From positions 310,001-374,000 of the forward strand of contig NZ_PHKV01000002.1 of NCBI RefSeq assembly GCF_002846205.1: a stretch of 64,000 nt of DNA, written 5' to 3'. This document shows, in pieces, positions 25,589-33,533 of the stretch. A model generated the notes under the pieces. It saw nothing but the letters and a program-made list of their open reading frames with translations. It had not been told where the DNA came from and searched no databases. Position numbers and translations under genes: made by a program. How positions within the stretch are numbered: position 1 is the stretch's first letter; every line of letters starts with the position of its first letter. Source of the stretch: Xanthomonas prunicola. Lineage in GTDB: Bacteria > Pseudomonadota > Gammaproteobacteria > Xanthomonadales > Xanthomonadaceae.

Positions 25589-25960
25589 TTACTTCTTCGC
25601 AGCAGTGACCTTCAGGCCGGTCGACTTGACGCTCTTGACGCCTTCGATGCCCTTGGCAACAGCCACAGCCTTGTCGTGCTCGGCCTGAGTGGCAACTGCG
25701 CCGGTCAGGGTCACGATACCGTTCCTGGTCTCGACCTTCACATCGGTGCCGGAGACGTTATCGGTGGCCAGCAGATCGGCCTTGACCTTGGTGGTGATCC
25801 AGGTGTCGGTGACCGGCTTCTTGGACTCATTCATGCCAGCAGCGTGGTCCTTGTGGTCGGCATGTTCCTGCGGGGCCGCGAATGCCTGCGACGCGCCGAG
25901 CGTCAGGCCGAGCGACAGCGACAGAGCCAGCAACTTACGTGCATTGATCATGTTCTTCAT
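25589..25960 (-). CDS. Periplasmic BON-domain protein
   Basis: A 123-residue exported protein: signal peptide (about 1-33, ending SQAFAA), a short His-containing segment (EHADHKDHAAG), then one BON domain (about 50-120) with DTWITTKVKADLLA, VKVETRNGIVTLTGAV and GVKSVKST. BON proteins such as OsmY help maintain the envelope under stress by binding membranes or lipids. The start at 25960 has GAGG about nine bases upstream; a longer in-frame form has no leader. It is monocistronic with its own terminator. Confidence 0.9.
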   Translation of the reverse strand: MKNMINARKLLALSLSLGLTLGASQAFAAPQEHADHKDHAAGMNESKKPVTDTWITTKVKADLLATDNVSGTDVKVETRNGIVTLTGAVATQAEHDKAVAVAKGIEGVKSVKSTGLKVTAAKK

Positions 25961-26111
25961 ACCAAGTACCTCACTGTTGAGCGTGGGCGCAGCTTGCGGC
26001 GGCGCTCGTCGAGCAGACGTGACCGTTGCATGGAGAGGGTGTGAACCCTGCGCACACGCACAGGTGCAATACCATGCGGGTTCCCTTCGTCGTTGCGATG
26101 AACCGTTTTCA

Positions 26112-27170
26112 ATGCCTAAACCGTTCAATCTGGCCGTCGTCGGCTACGGCTATGTCGGCCGCACGTTTCATGCACCGCTGATTGCAAGCACGCCAGGCCT
26201 GCAGTTACACAGCGTGGTGTCGTCCAAGCCGCAACAGCCGCAGGCCGACTTTCCCGGCATCAACGTGGTTGCCGACCTCGACAGTGCGCTGGCCGATCCC
26301 GCATTGGATGCAGTGGTACTTGCCACCCCGAACCAGACCCATGCGCCTTTCGCGCTGCAGGCCTTGGCCGCCGGCAAGCATGTGCTGGTGGACAAGCCGT
26401 TCGCACTAGACGTTGCCCAGGCGCAGCAAATGGTCGATGCCGCCAACGCAGCGGGACGCATCATCAGCGTGTTCCAGAATCGCCGTTGGGATGCGGATTT
26501 TCTCACCGTGCGCCGCTTGATTGCAGAAGGCCAGCTCGGCGAGGTGATGGAATTCCATTCGCACTTCGACCGTTACCGCCCGCAAGTACGCGACCGTTGG
26601 CGCGAGAGCGATAGCCCCGGCGCCGGACTCTGGTACGACTTGGGCCCGCACTTGCTCGATCAGGCGCTGCAGTTATTCGGTATGCCGCAGGGCATCGGCG
26701 CGGACCTGCAACGTCAGCGCGATCAGGCACGCAGCATCGATTACTTCCACGTCACCCTGCACTACCCGCGGCTGCGCGTGATTCTGCATGCGGGGTCGCT
26801 GGTGGCCGATGGCAGCCTGCGCTTCGCCGTGCACGGCACGCGCGGCAGTTACCTCAAGCACGGCCTGGATACTCAGGAAGATCAGCTGCGCGCCGGCCGT
26901 CGCCCCGGCACGGTCGGCTGGGGCGTCGACCCATTCGCGGGAACGCTGACCCGCATCGATGACGAAGGCCGTGTCCACACGCATCAGCCCGACAACCTGC
27001 CGGGTGACTACCGGCAGTCCTACGCCGCCTTTCGCGACGCGCTGGCCGGCACCGGCCCGGCACCGGTCAGCGGCAGCGACGCGATACAGCTGATGCAGCT
27101 GGTGGAACTTGCGCAACGCAGCGCTGCGCGTGGGCAGGTGCAGTGGTTGGATGCTGCGCACGGGCTGTAG
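26112..27170 (+). CDS. Gfo/Idh/MocA family oxidoreductase
   Basis: A 352-residue NAD(P)-dependent oxidoreductase with the N-terminal Rossmann fold (LAVVGYGYVGRTFHAPLI), the family motif HVLVDKPFALD (EKP-type loop with D replacing E), and the C-terminal domain with WYDLGPHLLDQAL, carrying the conserved DxGxHxxD active-site pattern. It most resembles YdgJ/YvaA-like enzymes acting on sugars or inositols; the substrate is not known. It diverges from the BON gene. The ribosome-binding site is weak. Confidence 0.9.
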   Translation: MPKPFNLAVVGYGYVGRTFHAPLIASTPGLQLHSVVSSKPQQPQADFPGINVVADLDSALADPALDAVVLATPNQTHAPFALQALAAGKHVLVDKPFALDVAQAQQMVDAANAAGRIISVFQNRRWDADFLTVRRLIAEGQLGEVMEFHSHFDRYRPQVRDRWRESDSPGAGLWYDLGPHLLDQALQLFGMPQGIGADLQRQRDQARSIDYFHVTLHYPRLRVILHAGSLVADGSLRFAVHGTRGSYLKHGLDTQEDQLRAGRRPGTVGWGVDPFAGTLTRIDDEGRVHTHQPDNLPGDYRQSYAAFRDALAGTGPAPVSGSDAIQLMQLVELAQRSAARGQVQWLDAAHGL

Positions 27171-27516
27171 TGCTTGAGAGTCGGCACGGCGGGATGCATG
27201 TGCGTGGTGATTGCTTGCCTGCGTCTGCACGTGAGCGATCCTGTTCGCTATGTGCCAGATGCGTCGTGCTTTGCAAGTACCCTACTTAATGCTGGCCGCT
27301 TAGCGCGAAGCGATCTGCATTCCGTATGTAAAGCACGCTGCTCGGTGCTTGGCAGCAATGCCGTCGCGCTGCATCGGCCGCGCAACAAACGGGCGACGAG
27401 CTGACCCCGCTCAATGATGCAAACGCAATCGTGCGTTCGCATGCAATGCGAAACGTTCTGCAAGACCGACAGTGCGCGCCTTCGCCCGGGCGCGCACCGC
27501 CCTTGCATCGAACCGC
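27171..27516. other. Convergent intergenic region
   Basis: Between the ends of the Gfo/Idh gene (+) and gnd (-). It holds a 9-bp GC-rich hairpin at 27472-27497 (arms GTGCGCGCC and GGCGCGCAC), a possible but T-poor terminator for gnd. No gene with a convincing family match or ribosome-binding site was seen in the rest. Confidence 0.5.
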
Positions 27517-28458
27517 TTAGGCGTCCTTGCTGCCGATCGTGGGCGCTGCAGAGGTCGTGGTCATCACTGCGTGGCCACCGAACTGGTTGCGCATCGCCGC
27601 CAGCAGTTTGTCGGTGAACGAATCCTTGTCGCGCGAGCGCAGCCGCTCCATCAGCGACAGCGTGATGACCGGTGCCGAGACTTCCAGATCGATCGCTTCG
27701 GCCACCGTCCAGCGGCCTTCGCCCGAATCGGCCACGAACGGCGCGATGCCGGCCATGGTCGGGTTATGCGTCAGCGCATCGGCCGTGAGATCCAGCAGCC
27801 ATGACCGCACCACGCTGCCGTCGCGCCAGATTTCGGCAACTTGGTGCAGGTCCAGCGCGAAATCGGTCTTGTGCTGCATCAGCGCGAAGCCTTCGGCATA
27901 GGCCTGCATCATTCCGTACTCGATGCCGTTGTGGACCATCTTGGTGAAGTGGCCGGCACCGCTCGGACCCACCCGTCCCCACCCCTTGTCCGGCGCAGGC
28001 GCCAGCGTGGCCAGGATCGGATGCAGCGTGGTCACCGCAGCCTCTTCGCCGCCGACCATCAGGCTATAGCCTTCCTTCAAGCCCCAGACGCCACCGCTGG
28101 TGCCGCAGTCGACGAACGCGATACCGCTTTCCTGCAACTGCGCCGCGCGGCGTTGCGAATCCTTGTAATACGAATTACCGCCATCGATGACGATGTCGCC
28201 GGCCTGCAGCAACGGCAACAGCTGCGTCAGGGTGTCATCGACGATCTTGCCCGCCGGCACCATCAGCCACACCACGCGCGGGCTAGGCAGCGCGGACACC
28301 AGCGCCGCCAAGGCATCGGCCGTGACGATGCCCTTGGCCTGCGCGCTGGTGCGCGCGTTCGCGCCGGGGTCGTAGCCATGCACGCGATGCCCGCCGTTGA
28401 CCAAGCGCTCGGCCATGTTGGCGCCCATGCGGCCCAGTCCCACCATACCCAGTTCCAT
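27517..28458 (-). CDS. gnd: 6-phosphogluconate dehydrogenase, short (YqeC/GndA) type
   Basis: A 313-residue oxidative pentose phosphate pathway enzyme that converts 6-phosphogluconate to ribulose 5-phosphate and CO2. Rossmann motif GLGRMGANMAERL, then VIDGGNSYYKDS, DCGTSGGVWGLKEGYSLMVGG and the catalytic HFTKMVHNGIEYGMMQAYAEGF are visible. The length places it in the short, often NAD-preferring, group rather than the about 470-residue form. GGAG is well placed before the ATG. It lies 20 nt downstream of the transglutaminase-like gene on the same strand, suggesting co-transcription. Confidence 0.95.
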   Translation of the reverse strand: MELGMVGLGRMGANMAERLVNGGHRVHGYDPGANARTSAQAKGIVTADALAALVSALPSPRVVWLMVPAGKIVDDTLTQLLPLLQAGDIVIDGGNSYYKDSQRRAAQLQESGIAFVDCGTSGGVWGLKEGYSLMVGGEEAAVTTLHPILATLAPAPDKGWGRVGPSGAGHFTKMVHNGIEYGMMQAYAEGFALMQHKTDFALDLHQVAEIWRDGSVVRSWLLDLTADALTHNPTMAGIAPFVADSGEGRWTVAEAIDLEVSAPVITLSLMERLRSRDKDSFTDKLLAAMRNQFGGHAVMTTTSAAPTIGSKDA

Positions 28459-28478
28459 AATCGCTCCTCATGCGTTGA

Positions 28479-29828
28479 TCAGTGCAGGGTGCCACGCCCG
28501 GCGTACGCTGGCGTGGCGGAATTCTCAATGGATTGTTCCGCTGCGGTGGCGGCGCTGCATTGCTGCAGCTGCCAGTCGACCCAGCGCCAGTACAAGGTGG
28601 TGCGCAGATTGTGCAAGGTCAGGTCGATGGCATACGGCGTGCGCGGGTTACGGTCGAGCAGGCGCGCAACGTGATAGCCGATCGGCTTGATGCCCTTGGG
28701 GTGCACATAGACTAAAAAGCCTTGATAAAACGGGTCGTCCAGCAGCGTCTGCAGCTGTTGCAGCTGGGTCTGCTGTTGCGGGTCGAGCCTGGCGCGCAAC
28801 CCTGCATCGCGTTCGTAAAGCAACCGCTCGAAGCGACGCTTGCCAGGCCCGCGCAGCTGTTGGGCCAGCTCCCAGATCTGCCGGTTGCGCGCGTCGTAAT
28901 ATGCAAAACCGCCGTGCTGCGCCAGCGCTTGCGCGGCTGCATCGCCCACGTCCACCACCACGAAATTTTCGGCCTGATTGTGGATGTCATCCAGATAGGA
29001 CTTGTCCAATACGTGCGCGATGAACCCCGGCGCACCGACAAACGCTTGCCGCCCCAGTTGCGAGGTTTTCACCGCCTTGCCGTCGGCGAAAAATTCGCCG
29101 GCATGCGCACCGAGCAGAATGCTGTCGGTGTCGTGCAAGGTTAGAAATGTGCCGATCGAGAGTTCGCCAGGCGTAAACGACTCATTGAACCCGGCATCGC
29201 CGAACAGCTCGCGCTGTGTGGCGAGCTGAGCGACTTGCCGGCCCACGCCGCATTCGGAGCGCACCTGACCGCGGTAGAACGCATCCAGTGCCTGCGCATT
29301 GCTGCCGCGCGGCTGATACCCGCGACCGAAACTGCGAAAACCACTCCAGCCCTGCGCCGCTGCGCCACGCCAGCCAAATCCGATCCACCCCAGCTGCACC
29401 GCCGAGAAGCGGTAGTGCGTGTTGTTCTGCAATTGCGTTACCGCGCGACGGGTGGCTGCACCGAGTTCGAACGCATAGGCGCAGTGCGTCGCCGCATCGT
29501 CCAGCACGGCAGTGAGCGCTGTGCCGCGCTGGTGCGTGTTCCAGGCGGCCGGAAGCGTCAGCTGCAGATCACCCGTGGCTTGCGCCTGCGCAAGCGAGCC
29601 ACGCGTACACGGCTCGCCGCGCTGTATCACCGGTACGCTCACCGCGGCGCGACGGATGGTCCAGCCCAGCCGTCGCAGCAGTGCTTCCACGCAATCTGCG
29701 TTGGCGGCGTTTGCGGTCTCGCTCGGCGCAGCACCCGCCACCTGCAGCGGCTGCATCACGACAAGGGCACTTGCACACATCACCGCAGCAACTCTGCGCC
29801 TGCCCGCCCGCCACATCGATGTCGACAT
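28479..29828 (-). CDS. Secreted protein resembling Bacillus transglutaminase (Tgl)
   Basis: A 449-residue protein with a signal peptide (MSTSMWRAGRRR then a hydrophobic stretch ending QVAGAA). It would usually be called hypothetical. Its central part resembles Bacillus subtilis Tgl as I remember it: NNTHYRFS against a NTTYWRVS-like segment, and EC followed, without gaps, by G at +17 and FNxSF at +21 to +25. These put Cys193, Glu287 (AENFVVVDVG) and His305 (AQHGGF) at the places of Tgl's Cys-Glu-His set. Tgl cross-links Gln and Lys side chains. If correct, this is a secreted or periplasmic cross-linking enzyme. GAGG lies just before the ATG at 29828; a second ATG four codons later is possible. 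It precedes gnd by 20 nt. Confidence 0.6.
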   Translation of the reverse strand: MSTSMWRAGRRRVAAVMCASALVVMQPLQVAGAAPSETANAANADCVEALLRRLGWTIRRAAVSVPVIQRGEPCTRGSLAQAQATGDLQLTLPAAWNTHQRGTALTAVLDDAATHCAYAFELGAATRRAVTQLQNNTHYRFSAVQLGWIGFGWRGAAAQGWSGFRSFGRGYQPRGSNAQALDAFYRGQVRSECGVGRQVAQLATQRELFGDAGFNESFTPGELSIGTFLTLHDTDSILLGAHAGEFFADGKAVKTSQLGRQAFVGAPGFIAHVLDKSYLDDIHNQAENFVVVDVGDAAAQALAQHGGFAYYDARNRQIWELAQQLRGPGKRRFERLLYERDAGLRARLDPQQQTQLQQLQTLLDDPFYQGFLVYVHPKGIKPIGYHVARLLDRNPRTPYAIDLTLHNLRTTLYWRWVDWQLQQCSAATAAEQSIENSATPAYAGRGTLH

Positions 29829-29945
29829 CGACCTCGGAGCAGATGTTGGCCGCAGCAACAATGAACCGCTTTGCGCGTGGGCAGAACTCATCGATGACAT
29901 GCGCAATCAATCGTCGGCACGGTGCCGCAACCCTCAGACGTAGAA

Positions 29946-29966
29946 AGCCCCGGCATGGCCGGGGCT
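29946..29966 (-). terminator. Terminator of the glycine-zipper gene
   Basis: A perfect 9-bp GC-rich stem (AGCCCCGGC and its complement) with a 3-nt loop, followed on the minus strand by CTTTCT. It lies about 30 nt past the glycine-zipper stop codon. Confidence 0.75.
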
Positions 29967-29994
29967 CGCATTCAGATCAGTCACTTCGCCAGGC

Positions 29995-30375
29995 TCAACG
30001 ACGTTCGCAGACGCGCTCGACCTGACGATTGCCATTGGCCTGCTGGCGATTACCCTGGATGGTGCGGCCGGCTGCACCACCCGCCACCGCACCCGCTACG
30101 GTCGCCAGCTTCTTGCCGTTGCCGCCGCCGACCTGGTTACCCAGCAAGCCACCAATCGCAGCACCAGCCAGCGTGCCGCCAATGCGGTTCGGGTCAGTCG
30201 AGTTCTTTTGCACTTCGACATTGCGGCAGCGAACGCGGGTGCCATCGTTGAACCTGCGGCCTTCGTCTGCTTCCGTATAGCGCTGCTGATGCGAATAGCT
30301 TTGCGCCTGGGCGAAGGTGCTCGTTGCCATCAGGCCAATCAGGGACATACCCAGCAGGGAGGTGCGCAATTTCAT
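29995..30375 (-). CDS. Glycine-zipper 2TM domain protein
   Basis: A 126-residue exported protein: signal peptide (about 1-24, ending TFAQAQ), an acidic/basic middle (EADEGRRFNDGTRVRCRNVEVQ), then a glycine-zipper segment (GGTLAGAAIGGLLGNQVGGG and AGAVAGGAAGRTIQ, about 72-108) and a C-terminal Cys (ERVCERR). Related SlyB/Rickettsia 17-kDa-like proteins insert in the envelope under stress. It lacks a lipobox. Upstream is the DUF2242 lipoprotein gene on the same strand. Confidence 0.88.
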   Translation of the reverse strand: MKLRTSLLGMSLIGLMATSTFAQAQSYSHQQRYTEADEGRRFNDGTRVRCRNVEVQKNSTDPNRIGGTLAGAAIGGLLGNQVGGGNGKKLATVAGAVAGGAAGRTIQGNRQQANGNRQVERVCERR

Positions 30376-30499
30376 CGTTGTTCTCCACGTTTCTCGCCCG
30401 CTCGGCGAGTCATGGGCGCACTCTGGCCGCTGGGTCGAGAACACAATGTGAAGCGCGCACCTGGCTATTCAGACTTTGGCGCGGAGCGTGAACACCCCA

Positions 30500-31279
30500 T
30501 CACGGCTGCGTAGTGGGCTCGGTTTGCGGCACCTTCGCCGGTGCTGGCGGCGGGTCCTGCGCTTCAACCGGCAATGGCGCAACCGGCGGCTGTGCAACCG
30601 TTGAGGGAGCCGCTGGAGCGGGAGCAGGTGATGCAGGCGGCGGTGTCGTCGCTGCAGGTGTCGCGGGAACTGCGGCTGCCGGCGCTGGTATGGCCGCATG
30701 TGCAGATGCAGGTGCGGGCGCTGCACTCGCGGCGGCAGGCACCGCCTCGGTGACCTTGGGCAGATACGAGTTCAAGCGTTCGAAAAAGCGCTTGTAGAAG
30801 GCCGCATCCTGCACCGTGGTGCTGGACACGCGCACCAGCGAATCGCCGCTGCTACCGACCGGCAGCGATAACGAGCCCAGCACGCCAACGCCCACGCTGG
30901 CCGAGGTGGAGCTCTTCTTCAGCGCGTAACGGTCCTGCAGCGCGCTAACGAACACCTGCGCCTTGCCGCCGTCCTGAGTGGCGCAGGAAATGCGCAAATT
31001 GAGCTGCTCGCTTTGGTCGGCTTCCTTGAGCTGGAAGTTCTTACTGCCCTCCACCGCGGCGGCATCTGCGCGTGTCACAGCGTAGCCCTGACTCAACAGC
31101 ACACGCCGCGCCGCCTCGCAGGCTTGCGGCGAACTGGCCGCCACGCTGCGCGAATAGGTGTCATCGGAATTGAACGACTCGCGCATCAACATCGTGTCGC
31201 CCTTGCTGCCACCGCAGCCAGCCAGGGTTACCAGCGCGCCAAGCAGTGCGCCGCGCGCGATCAGGGAAGAACAAGACAT
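30500..31279 (-). CDS. DUF2242 family lipoprotein with Pro/Ala tail
   Basis: A 259-residue lipoprotein. The signal ends LVTLAGC (Cys about residue 22). The DUF2242 part has FNSDDTYSRSVAASSPQACEAARRVLLSQGY, QVFVSALQDRYALKKSSTSASVGVGVLGSLSLP and VQDAAFYKRFFERLNSYLP (about residues 35-180 in sum). The last 80 residues are low-complexity Pro/Ala/Thr, possibly a periplasm- or wall-spanning linker. Function of DUF2242 is unknown. The start at 31279 places the leader at the very N-terminus. Confidence 0.88.
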   Translation of the reverse strand: MSCSSLIARGALLGALVTLAGCGGSKGDTMLMRESFNSDDTYSRSVAASSPQACEAARRVLLSQGYAVTRADAAAVEGSKNFQLKEADQSEQLNLRISCATQDGGKAQVFVSALQDRYALKKSSTSASVGVGVLGSLSLPVGSSGDSLVRVSSTTVQDAAFYKRFFERLNSYLPKVTEAVPAAASAAPAPASAHAAIPAPAAAVPATPAATTPPPASPAPAPAAPSTVAQPPVAPLPVEAQDPPPAPAKVPQTEPTTQP

Positions 31280-31353
31280 AGGGAGATTCCGGCATCCAAA
31301 ACCGGCACAGAGCATAGCGGCAACCCATGTGCGCGCGGCGTCGCGTTGCCGGG

Positions 31354-32418
31354 TCAGGGCAACGGCGGTTCATCCGCTGGCAATTGCAGGTCCACCTGCA
31401 GACGGCGGCCATCGGCGCCGATGCGCTCGGCTCGCAGGTAGTGGTGCGCACGCACCGCCGCCAGCGCCACCGGGGCACGGCACGGCTCGCCCCACAAGCT
31501 CAGCGCGAAGCCCTGCTGCTGCAGCCAATGCGCAAGAAGGTCCCACAGCGCTTGTTCGGCGCGCAGCATCAGGTCCAGATCGGCCGGGCCCTCCGGCACC
31601 AGGGTCGGTGACTCCAGCCAGCGCGCGTAGCTGCCATGCACGACCACCGGCAGGCCCTGCGCGTGCACCGCCTGCAGCAGCTGCGCAGCCTGCTGCAGAT
31701 CCAGCCGGGCACGGCTGTGCTGGAAGATCAGCGCGTATTCGTGGCCGCGATTGCTCTCGGCATTGGCATGCACCAGCGCTGTGGCCGGACGCCGATAGCA
31801 CAGCACCCGCTCCTCGCGCAGCGTGAACAGGCTGGCCAGGATCCGGCCCACGTCCCACGCCTGCGGAATCACGCGGCCGCCGACCACCACGTTCTGCACC
31901 ATCGCCACGCCTACGCCATCAGGCCGCATCTGCTTGCGCAGCGCATGAAAGACCGCACGCATGCCGGTCAGATAGCCGGCGTAATCGCCACTGGCGTAGA
32001 GCTGGCCGGGTAACTCTTCGCCCTGCCAGTGGCAGCCGAAATACGGCACATTGGTCAGGCACAGGTCGATCCGCGCAGCCGGCGCGGTGTCCGCCAGACT
32101 GGCGACCACGACCGGTGCCTCCACCGCATGCCGCTGCAAGCGCGTGCGCGCCAACTGCGCACGTGCCGGATCGATCTCCATGCCATGCGCGTTGCGGCCT
32201 TCCAGCGCGGCTGCCAACAAGGTGCTGCCGAAGCCGCAGAACGGATCGAACACCTGCTCGCCAGGCTGGCTGAAATGACGCACGAACGGACGCATCTGGT
32301 TGACCCAGCCACAATCGCGCCCGCGTAGCGGGTCGGCCGCGCGCAGATCGTCGGGCAGCGCCCAGGCGGCATCGTCCGGGGCCGGCGTCCACCAACTGCG
32401 CTGATCGAACTCATCCAT
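31354..32418 (-). CDS. Methyltransferase fused to a Pol-beta-type nucleotidyltransferase
   Basis: A 354-residue two-domain protein. Residues about 30-235 look like an N6-adenine/N4-cytosine type methyltransferase: motif I DPFCGFGST (58-66), EIDPARAQLA after it, and motif IV NVPYFG (123-128), an NPPY variant. Residues about 240-354 carry the nucleotidyltransferase pattern HGSYARW (261-267) with LDLML (281-285; acids Asp280 and Asp282) and a third acid in LQVDLQL (Asp343). No target-recognition domain is obvious. Its ATG overlaps the radical SAM stop by 8 nt, so the two are translationally coupled. The substrate (DNA, RNA or a nucleotide) is unknown; NAD-linked modification is only suggested by the neighbours. 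Confidence 0.82.
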   Translation of the reverse strand: MDEFDQRSWWTPAPDDAAWALPDDLRAADPLRGRDCGWVNQMRPFVRHFSQPGEQVFDPFCGFGSTLLAAALEGRNAHGMEIDPARAQLARTRLQRHAVEAPVVVASLADTAPAARIDLCLTNVPYFGCHWQGEELPGQLYASGDYAGYLTGMRAVFHALRKQMRPDGVGVAMVQNVVVGGRVIPQAWDVGRILASLFTLREERVLCYRRPATALVHANAESNRGHEYALIFQHSRARLDLQQAAQLLQAVHAQGLPVVVHGSYARWLESPTLVPEGPADLDLMLRAEQALWDLLAHWLQQQGFALSLWGEPCRAPVALAAVRAHHYLRAERIGADGRRLQVDLQLPADEPPLP

Positions 32419-33511
32419 CGGCAGGGTCCCACAGCACATCGGCATCCGGATCCCAGCCCGCACATAGACGGCCGTTGGCGAAGAACACCAGCTTGTACAG
32501 ATCGCCGGTGGCGTGGCGCGTGTGCATCGCGGCGTAGTCGGCGCTTTCGAAGACCACCTGCAGGCCCGTCTGATCGCGCAGCCGCACATTCCAGAAGTAA
32601 TAGCCTTCGGTCAGGCTATCGGGTTGCCAGCGCGACCACCAGGGCTGCTGCATGCACTCGGCCAGCAAGGTGTCAACGCCGACGCGGTGCTCGTGGATAT
32701 AGCGCAGCGTGCCGTTGCTGCGGTACGCATCGTCCAGCCGCGACAACTCGCGAAAGATCACCTGGCTGGCACCACAGCTGCGCGCCCATGCGATGTACTG
32801 CGCAATGGCCTCGGCGTTGTCCACGCCACCGCGCTGCACGATGCACACCAATCGCAGCGGCAGCCGCGCTGCGAGCCGCTGTGCTGTCTGTACGAAGATC
32901 GCCGCATCGGCGATCGGCTCATCAGGGCGGAAACGCATGATCGCGTCGTTGCCCTCCTGCAACCGATGGTGACGCGACAGTTCGACCCACGACAGCCCGA
33001 AGGCGACCAGCGCATCGATCAACTGCGCACCGTGTGCGCGCGCCAACCCGGCGCCATTGCTGTACAGCACGCGTTGCTCGACACACGGGCCGTTCGGTGT
33101 TGTTGCCAAGGTCTGCAGCAAGCTCTGCAACCACGCCGCATCGTCGGTCATTTCCAGACCGGACAACGAATACGACAGCGGCACATCCCGCAGCAGCTGC
33201 AACGCAGCGCTCAACTGCTGGAAATACGCAGGCCCAGGTTGCAACGTCGCTGCCGCACGACCACCGCTATGCTGCCGCAGATTCTCCGAACAGAACCCAC
33301 AGCGCGCCGAACACGGCCGCACCGAGGCATATGGGGTAAAGGTAATCGGCAACGCCGCGCGATAGGTGCGCGCACCGATGTGCACTGCATGCCAGCGGCT
33401 GGCCTCGTCCTGCAGCGGCACGCGCCGCTGCAGACTGGGCGCTGCGGCGCGCAGACGCGCCAACAGCGGTGACGCAGGCAACAAGGAGATGTCGTCGATG
33501 GAAGCGTGCAT
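32411..33511 (-). CDS. Radical SAM protein in the NAD salvage operon
   Basis: A 366-residue protein with the radical SAM cluster motif C67-x3-C71-x2-C74 (PCSARCGFCSE) after about 60 residues. Further features fit the TIM-barrel: LSYSLSGLEMTDD, RVLYSNGAGLARAHG, FGLSWVELSRHH (an HH at the barrel edge), LRLVCIVQRGGVDN and ASQVIFRELSRLDD. No extra C-terminal cluster is clear. I chose the ATG at 33511, 22 nt past the nadV stop; a GTG at 33556 would overlap nadV. Reaction unknown. The family is not one I can name; the 8-nt overlap with the methyltransferase gene implies joint action. Confidence 0.85.
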   Translation of the reverse strand: MHASIDDISLLPASPLLARLRAAAPSLQRRVPLQDEASRWHAVHIGARTYRAALPITFTPYASVRPCSARCGFCSENLRQHSGGRAAATLQPGPAYFQQLSAALQLLRDVPLSYSLSGLEMTDDAAWLQSLLQTLATTPNGPCVEQRVLYSNGAGLARAHGAQLIDALVAFGLSWVELSRHHRLQEGNDAIMRFRPDEPIADAAIFVQTAQRLAARLPLRLVCIVQRGGVDNAEAIAQYIAWARSCGASQVIFRELSRLDDAYRSNGTLRYIHEHRVGVDTLLAECMQQPWWSRWQPDSLTEGYYFWNVRLRDQTGLQVVFESADYAAMHTRHATGDLYKLVFFANGRLCAGWDPDADVLWDPADG

Positions 33512-33533
33512 GGCGAACCCCGCGCGCCGCGCG

